Source: Membranipora membranacea
Taxonomy: Eukaryota > Bryozoa > Gymnolaemata > Cheilostomatida > Membraniporidae
Reading direction: 5' to 3'
NCBI GenBank assembly: GCA_914767715.1
Contig: OU612075.1
Location: forward strand, 9,362,001 to 9,426,000
Length of the DNA stretch: 64,000 nt
Shown here: in pieces, positions 15,401-29,394 of the stretch
How the letters are laid out: every line of letters starts with the position of its first letter
Numbering within the stretch: the stretch's first letter is position 1
Position numbers and translations under genes: made by a program
The notes under the pieces: model-generated
What the model saw: only the letters and a program-made list of their open reading frames with translations
The model's database searches: none
Told to the model about the DNA's origin: nothing

Positions 15401-18400
15401 CTTACTAGATTGGCCGGCCGTGGGACGGGGGGCAAAGTCTGGGGGGCTCAGACTAGCTCCAGACTGATGTTTCTGGATATACCTGGTTGATTGTTTAGCT
15501 ACAATAAGAAGAAAACATGGAACGTTCAGCATCTCCTGTCACGAAGCAAACAAAATCAAATAATTATCTGCTGAAGTATTTACCAATGTGTATGTGCTTT
15601 GGCTAGAGCTGTTCAAGCTTTTTTAATCAGTGTACATAACTTACTTGATATAGTTCCCATTTACTTCTTTCTCAAACTAAAATTTGTGTGCAGTATCCAG
15701 AAACACAGTTGAGTTTTTAATGATACAATAACTACAGCCACATGCCTTTTGTACGCTCCGCTAGAGGAAATGATGAGGAAACATGAATAATCATCATGTT
15801 TTTTAACTGAGAGTTAATCACCGTGAGAGTGATTACAACAACAACCTAGAGTTTTATTCTAGCTGCTGTTGCAATAACCATCGTAACCAATATTCTGTGT
15901 GATTGTGTCAATCAATTCCAAAGTGGTGATTTTTTGGTATGGTACTAGATTGTTTCACAGAGTAAGGATAAATATATATCCTTACTTTATGATTGTTTCA
16001 GGAAATCATTTATTGGCTAATCATATAGCTATAGAGTATTCGATGGTATTTATATTATGACTTTGCTATAGCAGGGGCTTGATAATTGGGGGTGGGTGAA
16101 ATCAAACTGATTTTCATATATTACTGACTTGCTTGACCTATATTAAGCGTGTCATTATAAAGAAAGTTGAGGTGAACTATATCATAGTTACTTTATTTGG
16201 TGACTATCATCTAACTAAATCATCTTAAGGCATGGCTGTGTGTCGGTGCCGAGATGAGGTGTAAGGCTGCATTACACATTTGCGCTGAACTGAGGCCTTT
16301 CTACATATCTTTCCCCCTATCCTCCAGTCATTTTTCCTTCTTCGGCGATACATGCTTTCTAGTACGTAACATTGTTTAGGATCATTGTGGCAACGCTCAT
16401 TGGTGTATTCAAACTGACCATAGCATGGTAATAACTTTCATCAATATTGTTCCGATGCAATGTTACCAAGAGGCCATCAACAGTCAGCAGTAAAACTGCT
16501 TTAGGCAATACAACAACTTTAATAAACGACCGGAACAAGAAGTTTTGCCAAAAAGTGACGGGTTGAAAAAATATTTAAAAAATATATAACAAAAATTGGA
16601 TATATGGAAGGAGGAAAATATTTTTAAAACATTAAGCGAAAGCTTTCGATTTCACACTGTTCTACAATATAGCATGATCTGTATATATGCATGGCGTTTT
16701 TCAAGATATGGAATAATTGGGAATGTAAGATATTTCATAAATAATTGATTATGAGAATAAAGAGACTCAATGGGCACCGAATTGCCAAAAAAAACTATCA
16801 CAGGTACTTGGGTAAAAATTATTCAAAATGGGCAGTTCAGTATTTGCTTGCAACTGCTCAGTCACATCCGGTCTTCCAACACAGTCGCCCCCACTGCTTC
16901 CGCCTTAGTCACATCCACCCCCTCCACTAGAGCTGCATCCACCACTGCCGCCTCCACTGCTGCAATCCCCTCCTCCAAATGAAAAGCCTCCTCCAAAGCC
17001 AAAGCTATTACCGGTGGAGCTAGAGCTATATCCCCCTGAGTATCCACCCTTTGAGTATCGGCTCTTTGATGATCTGTAGCCGCCACTAGACTGAGATTTC
17101 TTCTCCTTCTTCTTTGCTAATTTTGCTGGAAAATGTATAGGAACTGAAAATATCAAGTCATTCATTATTATGAAAAGATAACGTGCAATGATATACATTA
17201 ATTAGAAAGCACTGCATATTGAATATAGATGTGTTTGGAATGGATTATGCCTCTGCCTCTCCATATGAATTTAAGATAACCATTGTATATTACTTACAAG
17301 TTGATATCCCCATGATTGTATACTTGTACACAGATAAAGCCGTTTCGTAGGTCTTCTAGTTCTAGCCAAGTAGATTGTTGAATTGTGAATGATGACTACT
17401 GATGTAGGGTCTACCTTTATGTGTTCTGTTTGAGGAAATCAACATGGAAAACTACTGAAAACTTGTAAATAAGGGATTCTCCCCATTCCCCTATTCTTGT
17501 CACAAGAGAGTTAGGCATCAATGTGAAATTCCACTCACATATGGTACTGTATTATACTGATTATACAGTTGACTGATTAGAAAGAATTAAAAATGATATC
17601 GCAAAAATTGCAACATATTATTGCTTCAATGATTCACATTAGGTTTTGTTATTTGTGACTGTACAGTAAAAATTCCATAGGATATATGTTAAATGGATGA
17701 TAAGGGTATAACATTATCAAAGGTTATAAATACATCTTGACTATTGAGAAGGGAAATTTTCCCCCATTTACTAACTAACATTATCTTTTGAGTAGAAGAG
17801 TATATCCTGGTCATGCACTAACAATCATGATCATTTACTATAAGTCAAAGAGGCTCCAAAATTGTATCCGAACATGACAATTATGACAATAGGTAAATTC
17901 GCGCCCTTGGTATCTATATTAAATAATCATTAATCATAATCATTTTCATGGGGAGTCCAACTGAATAGATTTTATGATTAGGTATACGGTTTTTCAATGA
18001 TATTGACATGAGACTTAGAATTATCTCCTCATTGGTAATAGGGAGACAACTTGAATTCAAGTTGGATTCAGTTAGATTTCCCCATGAAAATGATTATGAT
18101 TAATGATTATTTAATATAGATACCAAGGGCCGAATTTACCTATTGATCAAGATCTTAACCTGTTTTGCTAAGTAGGATTTAATCATGGTAAAGGCTAGCC
18201 TTGTCACAGGTTACCAAAAAAGTAGCTGCGTGACATGGCCAGGTTAAGGCACGTGATTGAGAATGGTCCGACCTGACATAGAATCATGATACAAGGGAAC
18301 ACCCAATCATGGCGCAAAAAAAGTATGGAGAATTGAAACAACTTTCTTTACTCTAAATCACCCACAATGTCAGCATCTAAATGGCATGTATGATGTTATT

Positions 18401-21400
18401 CTTGCTGACTTTGCATCATTCAAGATAATCCAAAAATGTATCTAGCATTTAACTTCAATCCAAATTCTATTATGTGATATCCATTAATAACTTACAGTGT
18501 CGTGACACTTGTTTTGAACAAAAATTGTTGTTTGAGTTGCAGGAAATGGAAAAAACCTGTTTTAGATGATATTCTATTCAGAATAATAGTTCGTCAGCTG
18601 TGTCCTCTCATCAAAGAGTAAGGATATATCCTTACTCTTGGGTCATATTCTCTTAGGTATTTGGCGACACAGATTGTGACATGGGCATGGCCTGAACTTA
18701 TTCACTCTACTGGCAAGCTATGCAAAAGTGGCGCAAATATAATCCGAAGTTTTGTCGGTTTGGTTCGATATGCGATGTGTGGTAGAGATCTAAAATTTCC
18801 CTACCGATGCCTGAGGAGTGAGGAGTGGCTTGTCCAGTTTCTGGCAGCTTGCTGCACTCTTCTGCACTCTCTATGTCCTAGTATTTTATGGCCTAACACT
18901 TTTCGGACGCTGTCAAGTTTCTCGGACACACTCTTGGTGTGAGGATTAAGGCACCTCTCAACTTTTCTAACGGCCAGCCAAATCTTTTGTGTTTTATTAA
19001 GCAGTAAGACCAAGCACTGTGTCTTAGATTCATGGTTGGGCTTCATACACTACCTGGACTAATTTGACATTACAACTGTCATTGAAACATATATCTTGTT
19101 CTTGAATCTAAATCAATGCTTAGTAGTATTTTCATCTCATCAAAAAGTTAAGATTTTGGAAAAGGTATGTCAGTAAAGTGGCGTTGTGTACGTGGAAATA
19201 AAAATTGACAAATCTCAAAGCCAAGAGGTGGTACCTGAGAGCTGGACTCTTCAATGATTTCAGCTTGGCAGACAGCTATGTCCACAATGCTGCTATTTGA
19301 TATGATACACTTACCTGAAATAGTTTTGGCATTCAAATGGTTACCATTAACCATTAAATATTGATAATAATCAGGTTATGAGCTGAATCCCATGTTCACC
19401 AACAAAATGAGTCCCAACAAGATATTATGCCAACTGGATATGATATTTCTATCAATAAGACTGATTTGGGAGGTTAACAATTGTATTCTTGGAAATGAAA
19501 AGGAAATGAAGATGAAAATTTAAAAACAAGCATACTGTATATACACATTACACATAGCATAAAAACTGATGTCCGACATGAAAATGATTATGAGCATTTA
19601 GTGTGCTTCTTGGAATAAACCTACACTGTAGGTTGTTCTGCACTATAATTTACATGGCTTTGGTTTTGACAATAAGATCACAGCATAGGTGACCAGCGAT
19701 CAGCTTAAACTAAGGCAACCATTTCCGTTCTTAAAACAGATTGGAATGGAGTATTCAATAATAATGGATAATAATATAAATGCAATTAAAGCTATCACAG
19801 CTACTCTTGGAAAAAAAGAATGAAAATGAAAATAAGTGTTTAAACTTCTGCTTATAAATGTTCAGTCACATCCACAGCTTCCCCCAGAGTCGCCTCCACC
19901 ACCACCGCCTGAGTCACATCCGCCCCCTCCACTAGAGCTACCTCCACCACTGTCACCTCCACTGCTGCAATCCCCTCCTCCAAATGAGTAACCTCCCCCG
20001 TAATCATAGTTATTACTGGTAGAGCTGGAGCTATATCCGCCCGAGTAACCACCCCCTGAGTAGCCGCTCCTTGATGAACTGTATCCACCACTAGACCGAT
20101 ATTTCTTGTTATTCTTCTTGGCCAGTTTTGCTGCAAATAGTTATAATACGATACAATAAAATAAGAACCGAATCACTGTACAGAATGAGCTTCTCATAAT
20201 TGAAGCGTTTAACAGCCGATGTTTATGGCTGAAGCTTCGAATATCATCAGTTGACAATTGACATACATTCAATAATCGTTATCAGTAGAAATTACTGCTG
20301 GTGTGGTAGATGTCTAAGGGGGTGATCTGCCCTAAAACAAGTTTAAACCAGTGTGCCTGCATACTAGTGGCTCCCCTTCCACTGGTCACGCCGTAGGCAG
20401 AAGGCCCTTTTGGATCAAACTTGGTCTAGATCTGCCCCTGCATATGATCTAACTGAAATATTACTTACAAGTTGATATCCCCATTGTAGTACTTTGGTTT
20501 ATTCTGTTCTCTGTGTACAGTTTTTGTTGATTTGCTAGTTATATCCAAGTAGACTGTTGAATTCTGAATGATAGCTTAACATGTTTGGCTTTCACTTTTA
20601 TGTGTTTTCTATGAGGAAATCAACATGGAAAACTACTGAGAATTTGTAAACAGGGGGTTTCCCCTTTCCATGTCACTAGAGAGTGAGTCACGATTGAGTG
20701 ATAGCCGTATGTAGAATGCAACATTATACTGTACTGTATATCATTGACTATACCGCTTGATGATGATCTTGTTATTTTTCATGACGTAATTATTGCGACA
20801 CCCTGATAAGAAATAGTAAACACGGATGTCACGCGTTTGGTTGATCACAACACTATGCGATTAGAATCACGATTGTGATTATACAGTGATGTTACACAGG
20901 ATGCACAGAGCAACTGAAGGGGAATTCTCTCAATTATTCTCAGGGCTAAAAATTTGTTTTCATGTTGTGATTGACGTAGTAAAGATCTGTGGAAATTTAA
21001 GAAATATTACAATTTAATGATATTATCCTTGAGAAAGGATATAAATGTAGTTGGGGCTTGTCAGGTGAATCATTAGCGTATAATGCAATCTATCCGTGGT
21101 ATATGATCAATCCTAGCTCATGTTTGGTCCAGTTTGCCTGAATTCGGAGTTGCTTCCCCACTACTGTCTGCAGATCATGCTGCATCAAAAACAAAGCACC
21201 TCATTGCTCTATTTTGTGACTCACACAAATCTAATCAATACAACTCCATAACATTTAACGCCAGAGAAAATATGAATTAGCTATTGCACAGTTTTATTTT
21301 AATATGTTGGGATAGTCAGAAGAAGATCACAATAAGATATACAATTTGATACAATGAAAAGAATTTTCTCGGTGGAAAAGTCAAATAGGTAGACATCGAA

Positions 21401-24400
21401 CTTGTGAGAACAACAAAATAACTAAACAAAATTCCCTCACTCATTTCACTGTGTATTGATACCGGCTATTCAGACAATAATTACCTATCATGCTCTTCAT
21501 CTGTAAGTTTCGCGTTCTTTTCATCCAGCTCATATGGCAAGAACATGGTAATTTACAAAACAGTTGTTCAAATACACAGCTACTATTTTTTTAAAGTGCT
21601 AAATCTGTAGCAGTAGTCAGACAGCTGTTTAGTTTAATCATCATAGCTTCCACCACCACCACCACCACCGCCACAGGGACTAGACCTGCCCCCTCCAGCA
21701 GGGCTGGATCTGCCACCGTATGAACTGTATCCTCCCCCACCCCCTCCACTATAGGAACTTGTGGTATGTCCTCCTCCTCCCCCTCCCGAGCTACCTCCGT
21801 AATCATTGGAACTCGACACAGCATTACTACCATGATCTGTTGAGCTGGTTATGACTGTACCACCTCCCGTAGAGCTCTCAGTCACACAATCCTTGCTGCT
21901 GTCACCTGCTGTGTCTGCTTTAGTAACGGCAGGGCTAGCGTCATCACAGTCCGCTGTCACTGCCGAGTCATCGTTTGCTGTGACTGCTGCTGAGTTATTC
22001 TCAGTTATCCCTGCCACCTCATCGTCATCATCATAGTCATCATCATCATCACTTTCTACAAAACAGAAAAGTCTATAGTTAGTATGAAAAGCTTCTCTGC
22101 AACTTTCAGTCTCAGTACTCGATGATATCTGTACCTAAATTTTTTTTTAATACTTTTATTGGCATCATAATCATTTTTAAGAAAAAAATGCTTTTTGTTA
22201 AGTGCCAAGAGAAGAAAGGAAAAAAAAGCAATTGTATGTGAAGTGCGCTAATAGACTCATCGCTCTTAAAGACTACAGGAAGACCATAATAAAGTGGTAG
22301 CATCGATACCTCATAGATGAGAAGGGAGGACAATTTCTAACAATTTTTACCACAAAGCTCTATGAAATTTTCTCACTGTAAAAATATTGCACAACTACTG
22401 CAGAACTACCTGCTAGACTGAAAATTGCTTTGGTGCTTCTGTAGTCTGAAATCTTAAAAGTTTTGTGACGCATATAATATCGACTTTGTTCATTTACCTG
22501 TAACTTTTACATGCAATTTCAGTCAGTACAGTGTATGAGTATATAATTAATGACCAGGGCTTGAGAGGGAAAACATGCATTTATTACAGTGTAATAATAG
22601 AGTAATTGTAGAGTCTGCGCTTATGGGGTCACCTGCCTTGATAAAATCGCAAAATAATCTCACAAGCATCAATAACACTGTCAGATTACATAACTCAGAC
22701 AATCTATAACAGCAGTGGTCTACCCATTCACATAAACTCAGTAACCCTTGTCTACTGGTGCACCAATTCTGAACTGACATGTGCTGTTAATTCCACCCAG
22801 AGGCAATAAAAGAATTTACTTAACAAGACAGAATAACTTATAAATAATCTCACAATGTATAACCTGAATAGGAATGGTCAACTCAATTTTACACCTCCAC
22901 ACCATTCTGCCTGCATGATAGCCTTGTGACATAGTCTATCTCTGCAACACAGCAATGGTGGCGCTGCTTTCAAACAAGAATTCAGAGTTCTAGAGGTATA
23001 AAAGCCAGCGCTCCATTTGGGCCCAAATGTTTCTATATTATGGGTTTCCATTGTTTTCCCAATTTGGGTACTCAGTTTAGGTGAATTAATTTAGGCCCTA
23101 TGCTGCTGCAGAGACGATCGTATGCCTCAACAGTTTGCACATACGCACAGTGCCTCTACACAGCTACCATGGTGATCTGACATTCCTCTCTGATCACAGA
23201 CTAACTTTACAAAGTTAGCTTCTCACCAACACCAATACGTTGGGCAGAATTTTGGGAGATGCTTCTTCACCACCATGGCACAATCGGCCAAGTTTATAAG
23301 CCAAGTCATCCGCATTCTGTCTTCTTTTGGAGCAGCTGACCAGAGTAACGAGAACAACTCCAAATGCAAATATAAGAAATGAAAATGCAATTCAATCCCC
23401 ACTCAACATTTAGATATTGCTAATCTCATGTTGATACAGTCAATGATTGAGGTATATTATTCTTCTTTGCCTCACATTAACAATTTACCTCTCCTTTTGT
23501 TGGTTGCTACTGCTTTTCCTCCCACTTTTCCTTTCCTCTCTTTCTTCTTCTTTTTTCTCTTTTCTGGAAATATAGTAGAACTGGTTAAATATCTCCATAA
23601 AGTTGCGACATAGCTTTCTGAGAAGATTATAACGTAAACCCTATCAAGAGCCTGAGCTAGTCCAATATCCACTACTCTGACCTCCCCTTCCACACTGGTC
23701 CGGGAGGGAATACCGAGTACGCTAACTGACTGCAAAAACTTATCAACTCAACAAACACAAAATATAAAGGATGCAACTGACACACTAGACATCTGTATGC
23801 ACAAAATCTAATAATATCTAGTGAAGATCTTACCTGCTGACAATAAATTGCCCATACTGTCTGTCTGTCTGTCTGTCTGCTGATGTAGCTTCACTGGATA
23901 TACTTTACTTAGGATATGACGAATCAGTATTGTAAATCGAAGCCTCTCTTGAGAATATTAACGAGATTACAAGCTCGTAGTGCTAAGCTACTTATCCTCT
24001 CACCGTACTTTTACTGTGATGGGTTACGACTAAAAACAGTGAGACGAAAGTGATATCCTTCAGACGTTGTATTAAAAAGCAGCAGTCTGCAATCTATAAT
24101 TTGCAAGCAATCAGCAACCTACATGAAATGAAAATTTCACACAAATACTTAGCCTTAGGATCTTTACTTCTATATGTATTGCGATGAATAACAGGCAAGG
24201 CCTCATTGACAAGCAAAGCATTTGGTGCTTAGACTATATTTTCTAGGTAACTGAACTTGTTGAACATTCTGATAAATGAGATGCTACATTAAATTCAAGA
24301 ACAATGTAATCATCCCGTGGGTGTTATTCATAGTTCATACCCACCAGTACAGAGTTACATATGACCTCACTAGACAGCTTTGTTTATGTATGATATTGTG

Positions 24401-27400
24401 CTGATAACCATGACAATGATATTGATATGCTGATTATCACATACACTGACGTAATAACCATGTTCTCACATTATATGTGTGATATAATTTGGTATACACA
24501 TTGGTGTGTGAAATATGGTCTGATACGCAAGCAGCTGACACACTGATATCTATATTGTGTGAGCTGTAAGGCATCTAGATCGTAATTTTGAGGATTGGCT
24601 GAGTTTTCTCATATTATGATTGGACCAGAAGAATGCTATATTAGAAATCGTGCTAGTGCAAAACCAATTAACTACAAGCTTTTCAACACAACTCATGTTA
24701 TTCATTACTAATCATCTCTGAACAGTATGTTTTAATAGTTTAATAACATAAAAAATATATTCACTCTCAAGCCAACCTTACTTTGTAACAACATAATTAG
24801 GCAGATTAAATAAAATTGTTTTTCGCCACCAACAAAAATTATACTCTAACATTACTAAACGTAGATTTGAGGACTCCCTGCAAGCTCATCATCCACATGA
24901 TATGTAGTGAGCCACTATCCTCAATCACGTATAAACAAATTAATAAAAGTGTTGACACATTATTATAAAGTCATAGTTTTGATGAGAGTTGCCCTCTTGT
25001 TGTTTAAGGGGAAACAAGTTCTGTAGCAACGGATATCAACTTGTAACTACAGCCATCTTTTGTGTGTCTACATTATCGATGCTATCCAGTTGAGATGATA
25101 TTTAATCTAATCTTTAAATCTCTAGTTATTACATTATGTTATGTTTTCTTGTCCAGGAGCACCTGGTGTCCAAGGACCACCTGGAGTAACTGGAAAACTG
25201 GGAAGGAAAGGATTTGCTGGAGTTGATGGAGGACAAGGACCACAGGGAGAGAAGGGATACCCTGGAAGTGATGGATTTGGTGGCAGATCTGGTGCTAAGG
25301 GAGAACCTGGACTACAGGGTCCTCCAGGTAAATTATTTTGGACTTTCTTTGAAACTGCTTCCGGTTTTCAGTGATTGAGTGAATAAGTGATCAGACTCAT
25401 TTTCATTGGGTGTATATTTTTATGTTTCTCGCATCTGATAGCTAGTCTCTGTCAGTCTCCTTACTGCGCAAAGTAAACCAATCAAGCTATATGAATTAGA
25501 GAAGCATTCAACAATAAAATAACTAGAAATTCCGCGATCTTAAATGCCACAAAACTTCAGGGGTGTGGATGATATACACCCAGGTTGTCGGTTGAGTTTA
25601 TGATGGATGCCAATTTGCGATGTCATTATAAGTGCAAATTAAAATGGCTGTCCTTTCTATGCCACCTATGAGGTAGACATCCGGAGATATTGTTGTCCTA
25701 TTATGTGGCAGAACTCCCCCCACAATTATTTTTAGTGAATACAGCCATAGAATATAACGTAACAAACATGTTATAATTGTGGTATATTTATATATATTAT
25801 ATAAAAATAAGGGCCTCCCCACGCTCCCTTCTTGCTTTTTTTAATCTGTCCTCACCAGAATTTGAGCATGGGCTGAGATCAAACACTCCCACCGCTCAGA
25901 CACACTGGGCCGCTAAAGCTTGCAAAGCTCAGTGCGAAATAATCCAGGTGGTTAAATTTAATGATGTAGTGGGTGTAAGTAGCAATAAATAGGTACCAAA
26001 ACAAAACAAGTTAAACCACCAAGTAGTAAAAGAGATAATTGTGTCATAAAATCTGTCTTCACCGGGATTTGAACTCGGTCTGGTCTCTCGCGCAACAAGC
26101 ATGTTAAAATTGTGGTATATATATATAATTGTACATTGTATATAATTGTATATAATTGAATATAATATATAATTGTATATATCATATTATATAATTGTAT
26201 ATAATATATAATTGTGTATAATATGTATATAAATGTATATATTATATAAATGTATATCATATATAATTGAATATATTATACAATTGTATATTTATGATAA
26301 AATTATATATATTATATTATCGTATTTAAGATATACTTGTAAATATTATATAATTGTATTTAAGATATAATTGTATATAATATGTTATTATATATATTAT
26401 AAAATTGTATATAATGTATAATTGTATATAATATTTAATTGTATATAATATATAATTGCATAGAATATTTAATTGTTTATGATATATAATTGCATATAAT
26501 ATTTAATTGTACATAATATATAATTGTATGTAATGTATGTATGTATATAACAAAACAAGTTAAACCACCAAGAAATAAAAAAGACGAAATGTAAATTCAA
26601 TCATTTTTTTTAAGTCAACCTTTTTTGTTTTTTATAAGGGCACTTTTGGAAAATATTTTTTTGAAAATGATCCCCATTCACCCCTGCTCTTTTTTTGGTC
26701 CCAACCGGGAATTGAACCTGGGCCGCTATTCACCCCTGCTCTTTTTTTGGTCCCAACCGGAAATTGAACCTGGGCCACTGGCACTGGGATTGAGCACAAT
26801 TGCCACTCGGCCATCCGAGCCGCTGAAGCTTACTGATTTTCAGTGATGTATGTTGGAGATATATGGGTAAAGTAGGCTGTTTTTTAATTTTTAATTAATT
26901 TCAAGCTTTCATGGCATAAATCAGACAAAAAAATATAAATAGCACACCCTCATCTGGTTTTACTACACATACGTGGTAGAACACAGGACTGTGATTCAGC
27001 CATTTGTTTCAAAAACACTTTTTGATAAAGTGATATGAGGCACTGGCTTGGGTTTTGTATACACATGCGTTTATCATAAACACAAAACTGAAGTTTTGTG
27101 GATTACGGTGATAGATTATAAGGAATGGAAAAAGGCAACTAGGATTAACTTTACTTTGATAGAATATTTATTGGCGATAGTACAACGTTATAAAATGTAA
27201 AATATATTCATTTTGTTTCTTCAGGCCCACAGGGACCCAAAGGCAGAGAGGGTATATTCATGCCTGGAGTAAAGGGAGCTGATGGGGCTCAGGGTGCCAG
27301 AGGACTACAAGGTGAGTTTTGTTTAATTGTCAATACCATTTCACTTTGGCGTTGTCTTTGACTTTGATGTTTACGTGGATGTTTATGTGTATGTTGATGT

Positions 27401-29360
27401 TGATGTTTATGTGGATGTTTACATGGATGTTGATGTGGTTGTTGATGTTAATGTCAATGCTGATTTTGATGTTGTTGGCAGAGCAGACTCTTTGGGCACT
27501 AATAGAGCTGTTTTCTTGTAAATGAACTTGTACTACTTGGATCTATCAAACATTACAGCACAGGCCCCCTATTCTGTTTCTGATTAGGCATGCAGCCCTG
27601 GATTATTGACATTGACCTTAAAGCAGTGCAAGGCTTTGTTTATTTTGCTATGTTGTTGATTGACAATAGGTATCGATGGTGACCCTGGTTTTAAGGGAGG
27701 ACTAGGCGCACCAGGTAGGGATGGATTGGAAGGAGCTAAGGGTTACAAGGGAGAACCTGGAAGGACTGGAGCTGATGGAAGACCTGGTGAACCCGGCAAA
27801 TCTCCCAAAGGTATGACTTGTCATATGAAAGTGTTGGAATAGAAGGGTTCTAAATGTGTGGCATTTTGTTCTGCCTTGCCATGTTCAACCAATCTACTGA
27901 TGGCATACCACATATTATGTTATATATATATATATATATATATATTAAATATTATAATATATATACCATATATTACATTATCCTCCCTGGTATCATCGTC
28001 CCAGTCAGACTACTTGGCAATATTCCGTATTATTCACAGCACGATTTATCACTGAAAGCCAATGTTTTCTTCACAACGTATTATTATGGCGAACAAAATA
28101 CTAGCCACATGGAACGATAAAGTGACTAATTATAGATGAGTAGATTGTAAGAATTGTCTAACCCTGCCGATACGTTTTGCTAAATGCTTTGTCCTCATGC
28201 TTTTTCAGGTCAGACAGGAGACGCTGGCATCCCAGGCTCTGATGGGCGCGCTGGTGCACCTGGTCTGCCAGGTTTGAAGGGTAACATGGGAGATATTGGT
28301 CCATCCGGTCGGACTACCACAGGGAGACCTGGACGTGATGGTTTCCCAGGCTTGAATGGTAACAAAGGGTAAGACAACCACACTTTGTGCTTATAAGTAT
28401 TGGATATTTGCCTGAAACTGAAATATATATTATGTTCTTTGCGTAAGACCAGTGGACGAAAACTGAAATTGTACTTATCTGAAGTGATCATCAATCAACA
28501 GGTGCTACATTGAGATTTATCAATGCAAACATAATGAACCTTGCCCTCATTAATTTAAATGGAATTTTGTTATTTTTAGTCTTGCGGGAGACCGGGGAGT
28601 TAAGGGATTTCAGGGAGTACGAGGAGAACCTGGTAATTACGAAGGTACTGAGACAAGACTCGGACCCAAGGGAGATACTGGAGAAGATGGATTACCTGGA
28701 TTCCCTGGACAACCCGGACCTAAGGGATTTCTAGGTAAGAGACTTCTATTTATTTGGTTCCTGCATCCAGTGAAAATTGAAACTCAGACATAAATTGACA
28801 AAAAAAAATAGTGCAGCGGAATGGTCACGTAGTCGGGGACTAGTGTGGTGACCATCCGATTTATCTAGTTTGGAACTACTGCCCAACCAAGAACTCAGGC
28901 AGGGCAGTCACTCTGACTTTGGAACATGAGTTTTACTTCTAGATGACCAATCAAGACTTCATCTAGATTTTCAGAAAAGTTTTTCTTCATGGAAAACAAA
29001 TTACGTTTCATTTTAAAATACAAGCACTGGTATTATATTTGAACTAGGGACTATAGATAGTCTACCCAATAAACTAACTCCCTCCCAATGTTCAGGAAAT
29101 AGCTATTTTTTTCTCCAGGAATCAAGGGAGAGAACTGTGACTTCTGTCCTGATGGCCCATCGGGACGTAAAGGAGAGGGTGGTGATTTTGGCATGCCTGG
29201 TTTACCCGGTGACAGAGGAGAATCTGGATTCCCTGGTTCGTCCGGTGCTAAAGGATATAGAGGAAGGAGAGGTCGCCCCGGCGCAAAAGGTTTTCCTGTG
29301 AGTAAAACACTCATATCTTGCTCATTGAGTGATTGATTGATTAGTTGGTTGCTTGGTTGG

Positions 29361-29394
<34 letters not shown>

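Larger units (their letters stand above)
17314..19861. other. Between genes B and C, collagen host intron
   Basis: Contains the putative shared promoter segment of gene B (17400-17490), a MITE at 17888-18144, a hairpin-like pair near 18189-18245 (CTAGCCTTGTCA / GTAGCTGCGTGACA), a 24-base palindrome at 18615-18638 and a stretch near 18830-18870 that shares GCAGCAAGCTGCCAGAAACT (reverse strand) with 40580-40605. No further gene is supported. Confidence 0.5.
25328..27224 (+). other. Collagen intron filled with SINE pieces and AT minisatellite
   Basis: From left to right: tRNA-like piece 25850-25925, second tRNA-like piece 26055-26105, AT minisatellite 26108-26550, then a duplicated tRNA-derived element 26677-26830. 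The motif ACAAAACAAGTTAAACCACC occurs at both 26002 and 26551, and TTGTGGTATAT follows each of the two pieces on the left, so this is a nested or duplicated composite element. Confidence 0.65.

Noticed and set aside
15224-15532. Unspliced 102-residue start for gene A (Met at 15532)
   Set aside because: The first ten or so codons are the intron's AT-rich acceptor region; splicing to 15645-15660 gives the same MG start as the sister genes.
16862-17086. 74-residue minus frame over gene B
   Set aside because: Shadow of the spliced frame, with no link to the MG exon.
18661-19046. Overlapping frames on both strands as a gene between B and C
   Set aside because: No splice logic, family match or start context, and the stretch shares pieces with 40580-40605, so it is probably a repeat.
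19852-20136. 94-residue minus-strand frame over gene C
   Set aside because: Shadow frame; the true frame is the Gly/Ser/Tyr one spliced from 20469-20484.
25958-26260. 100-residue Tyr/Ile frame
   Set aside because: It lies in the AT minisatellite and a tRNA-like repeat.
26108-26550. CRISPR-like or satellite array of functional interest
   Set aside because: Irregular AT repeats without conserved units and spacers, in an animal intron.
27319-27525. Two open frames rich in Asp-Val or Met-Trp
   Set aside because: They are translations of a GATGTT repeat.
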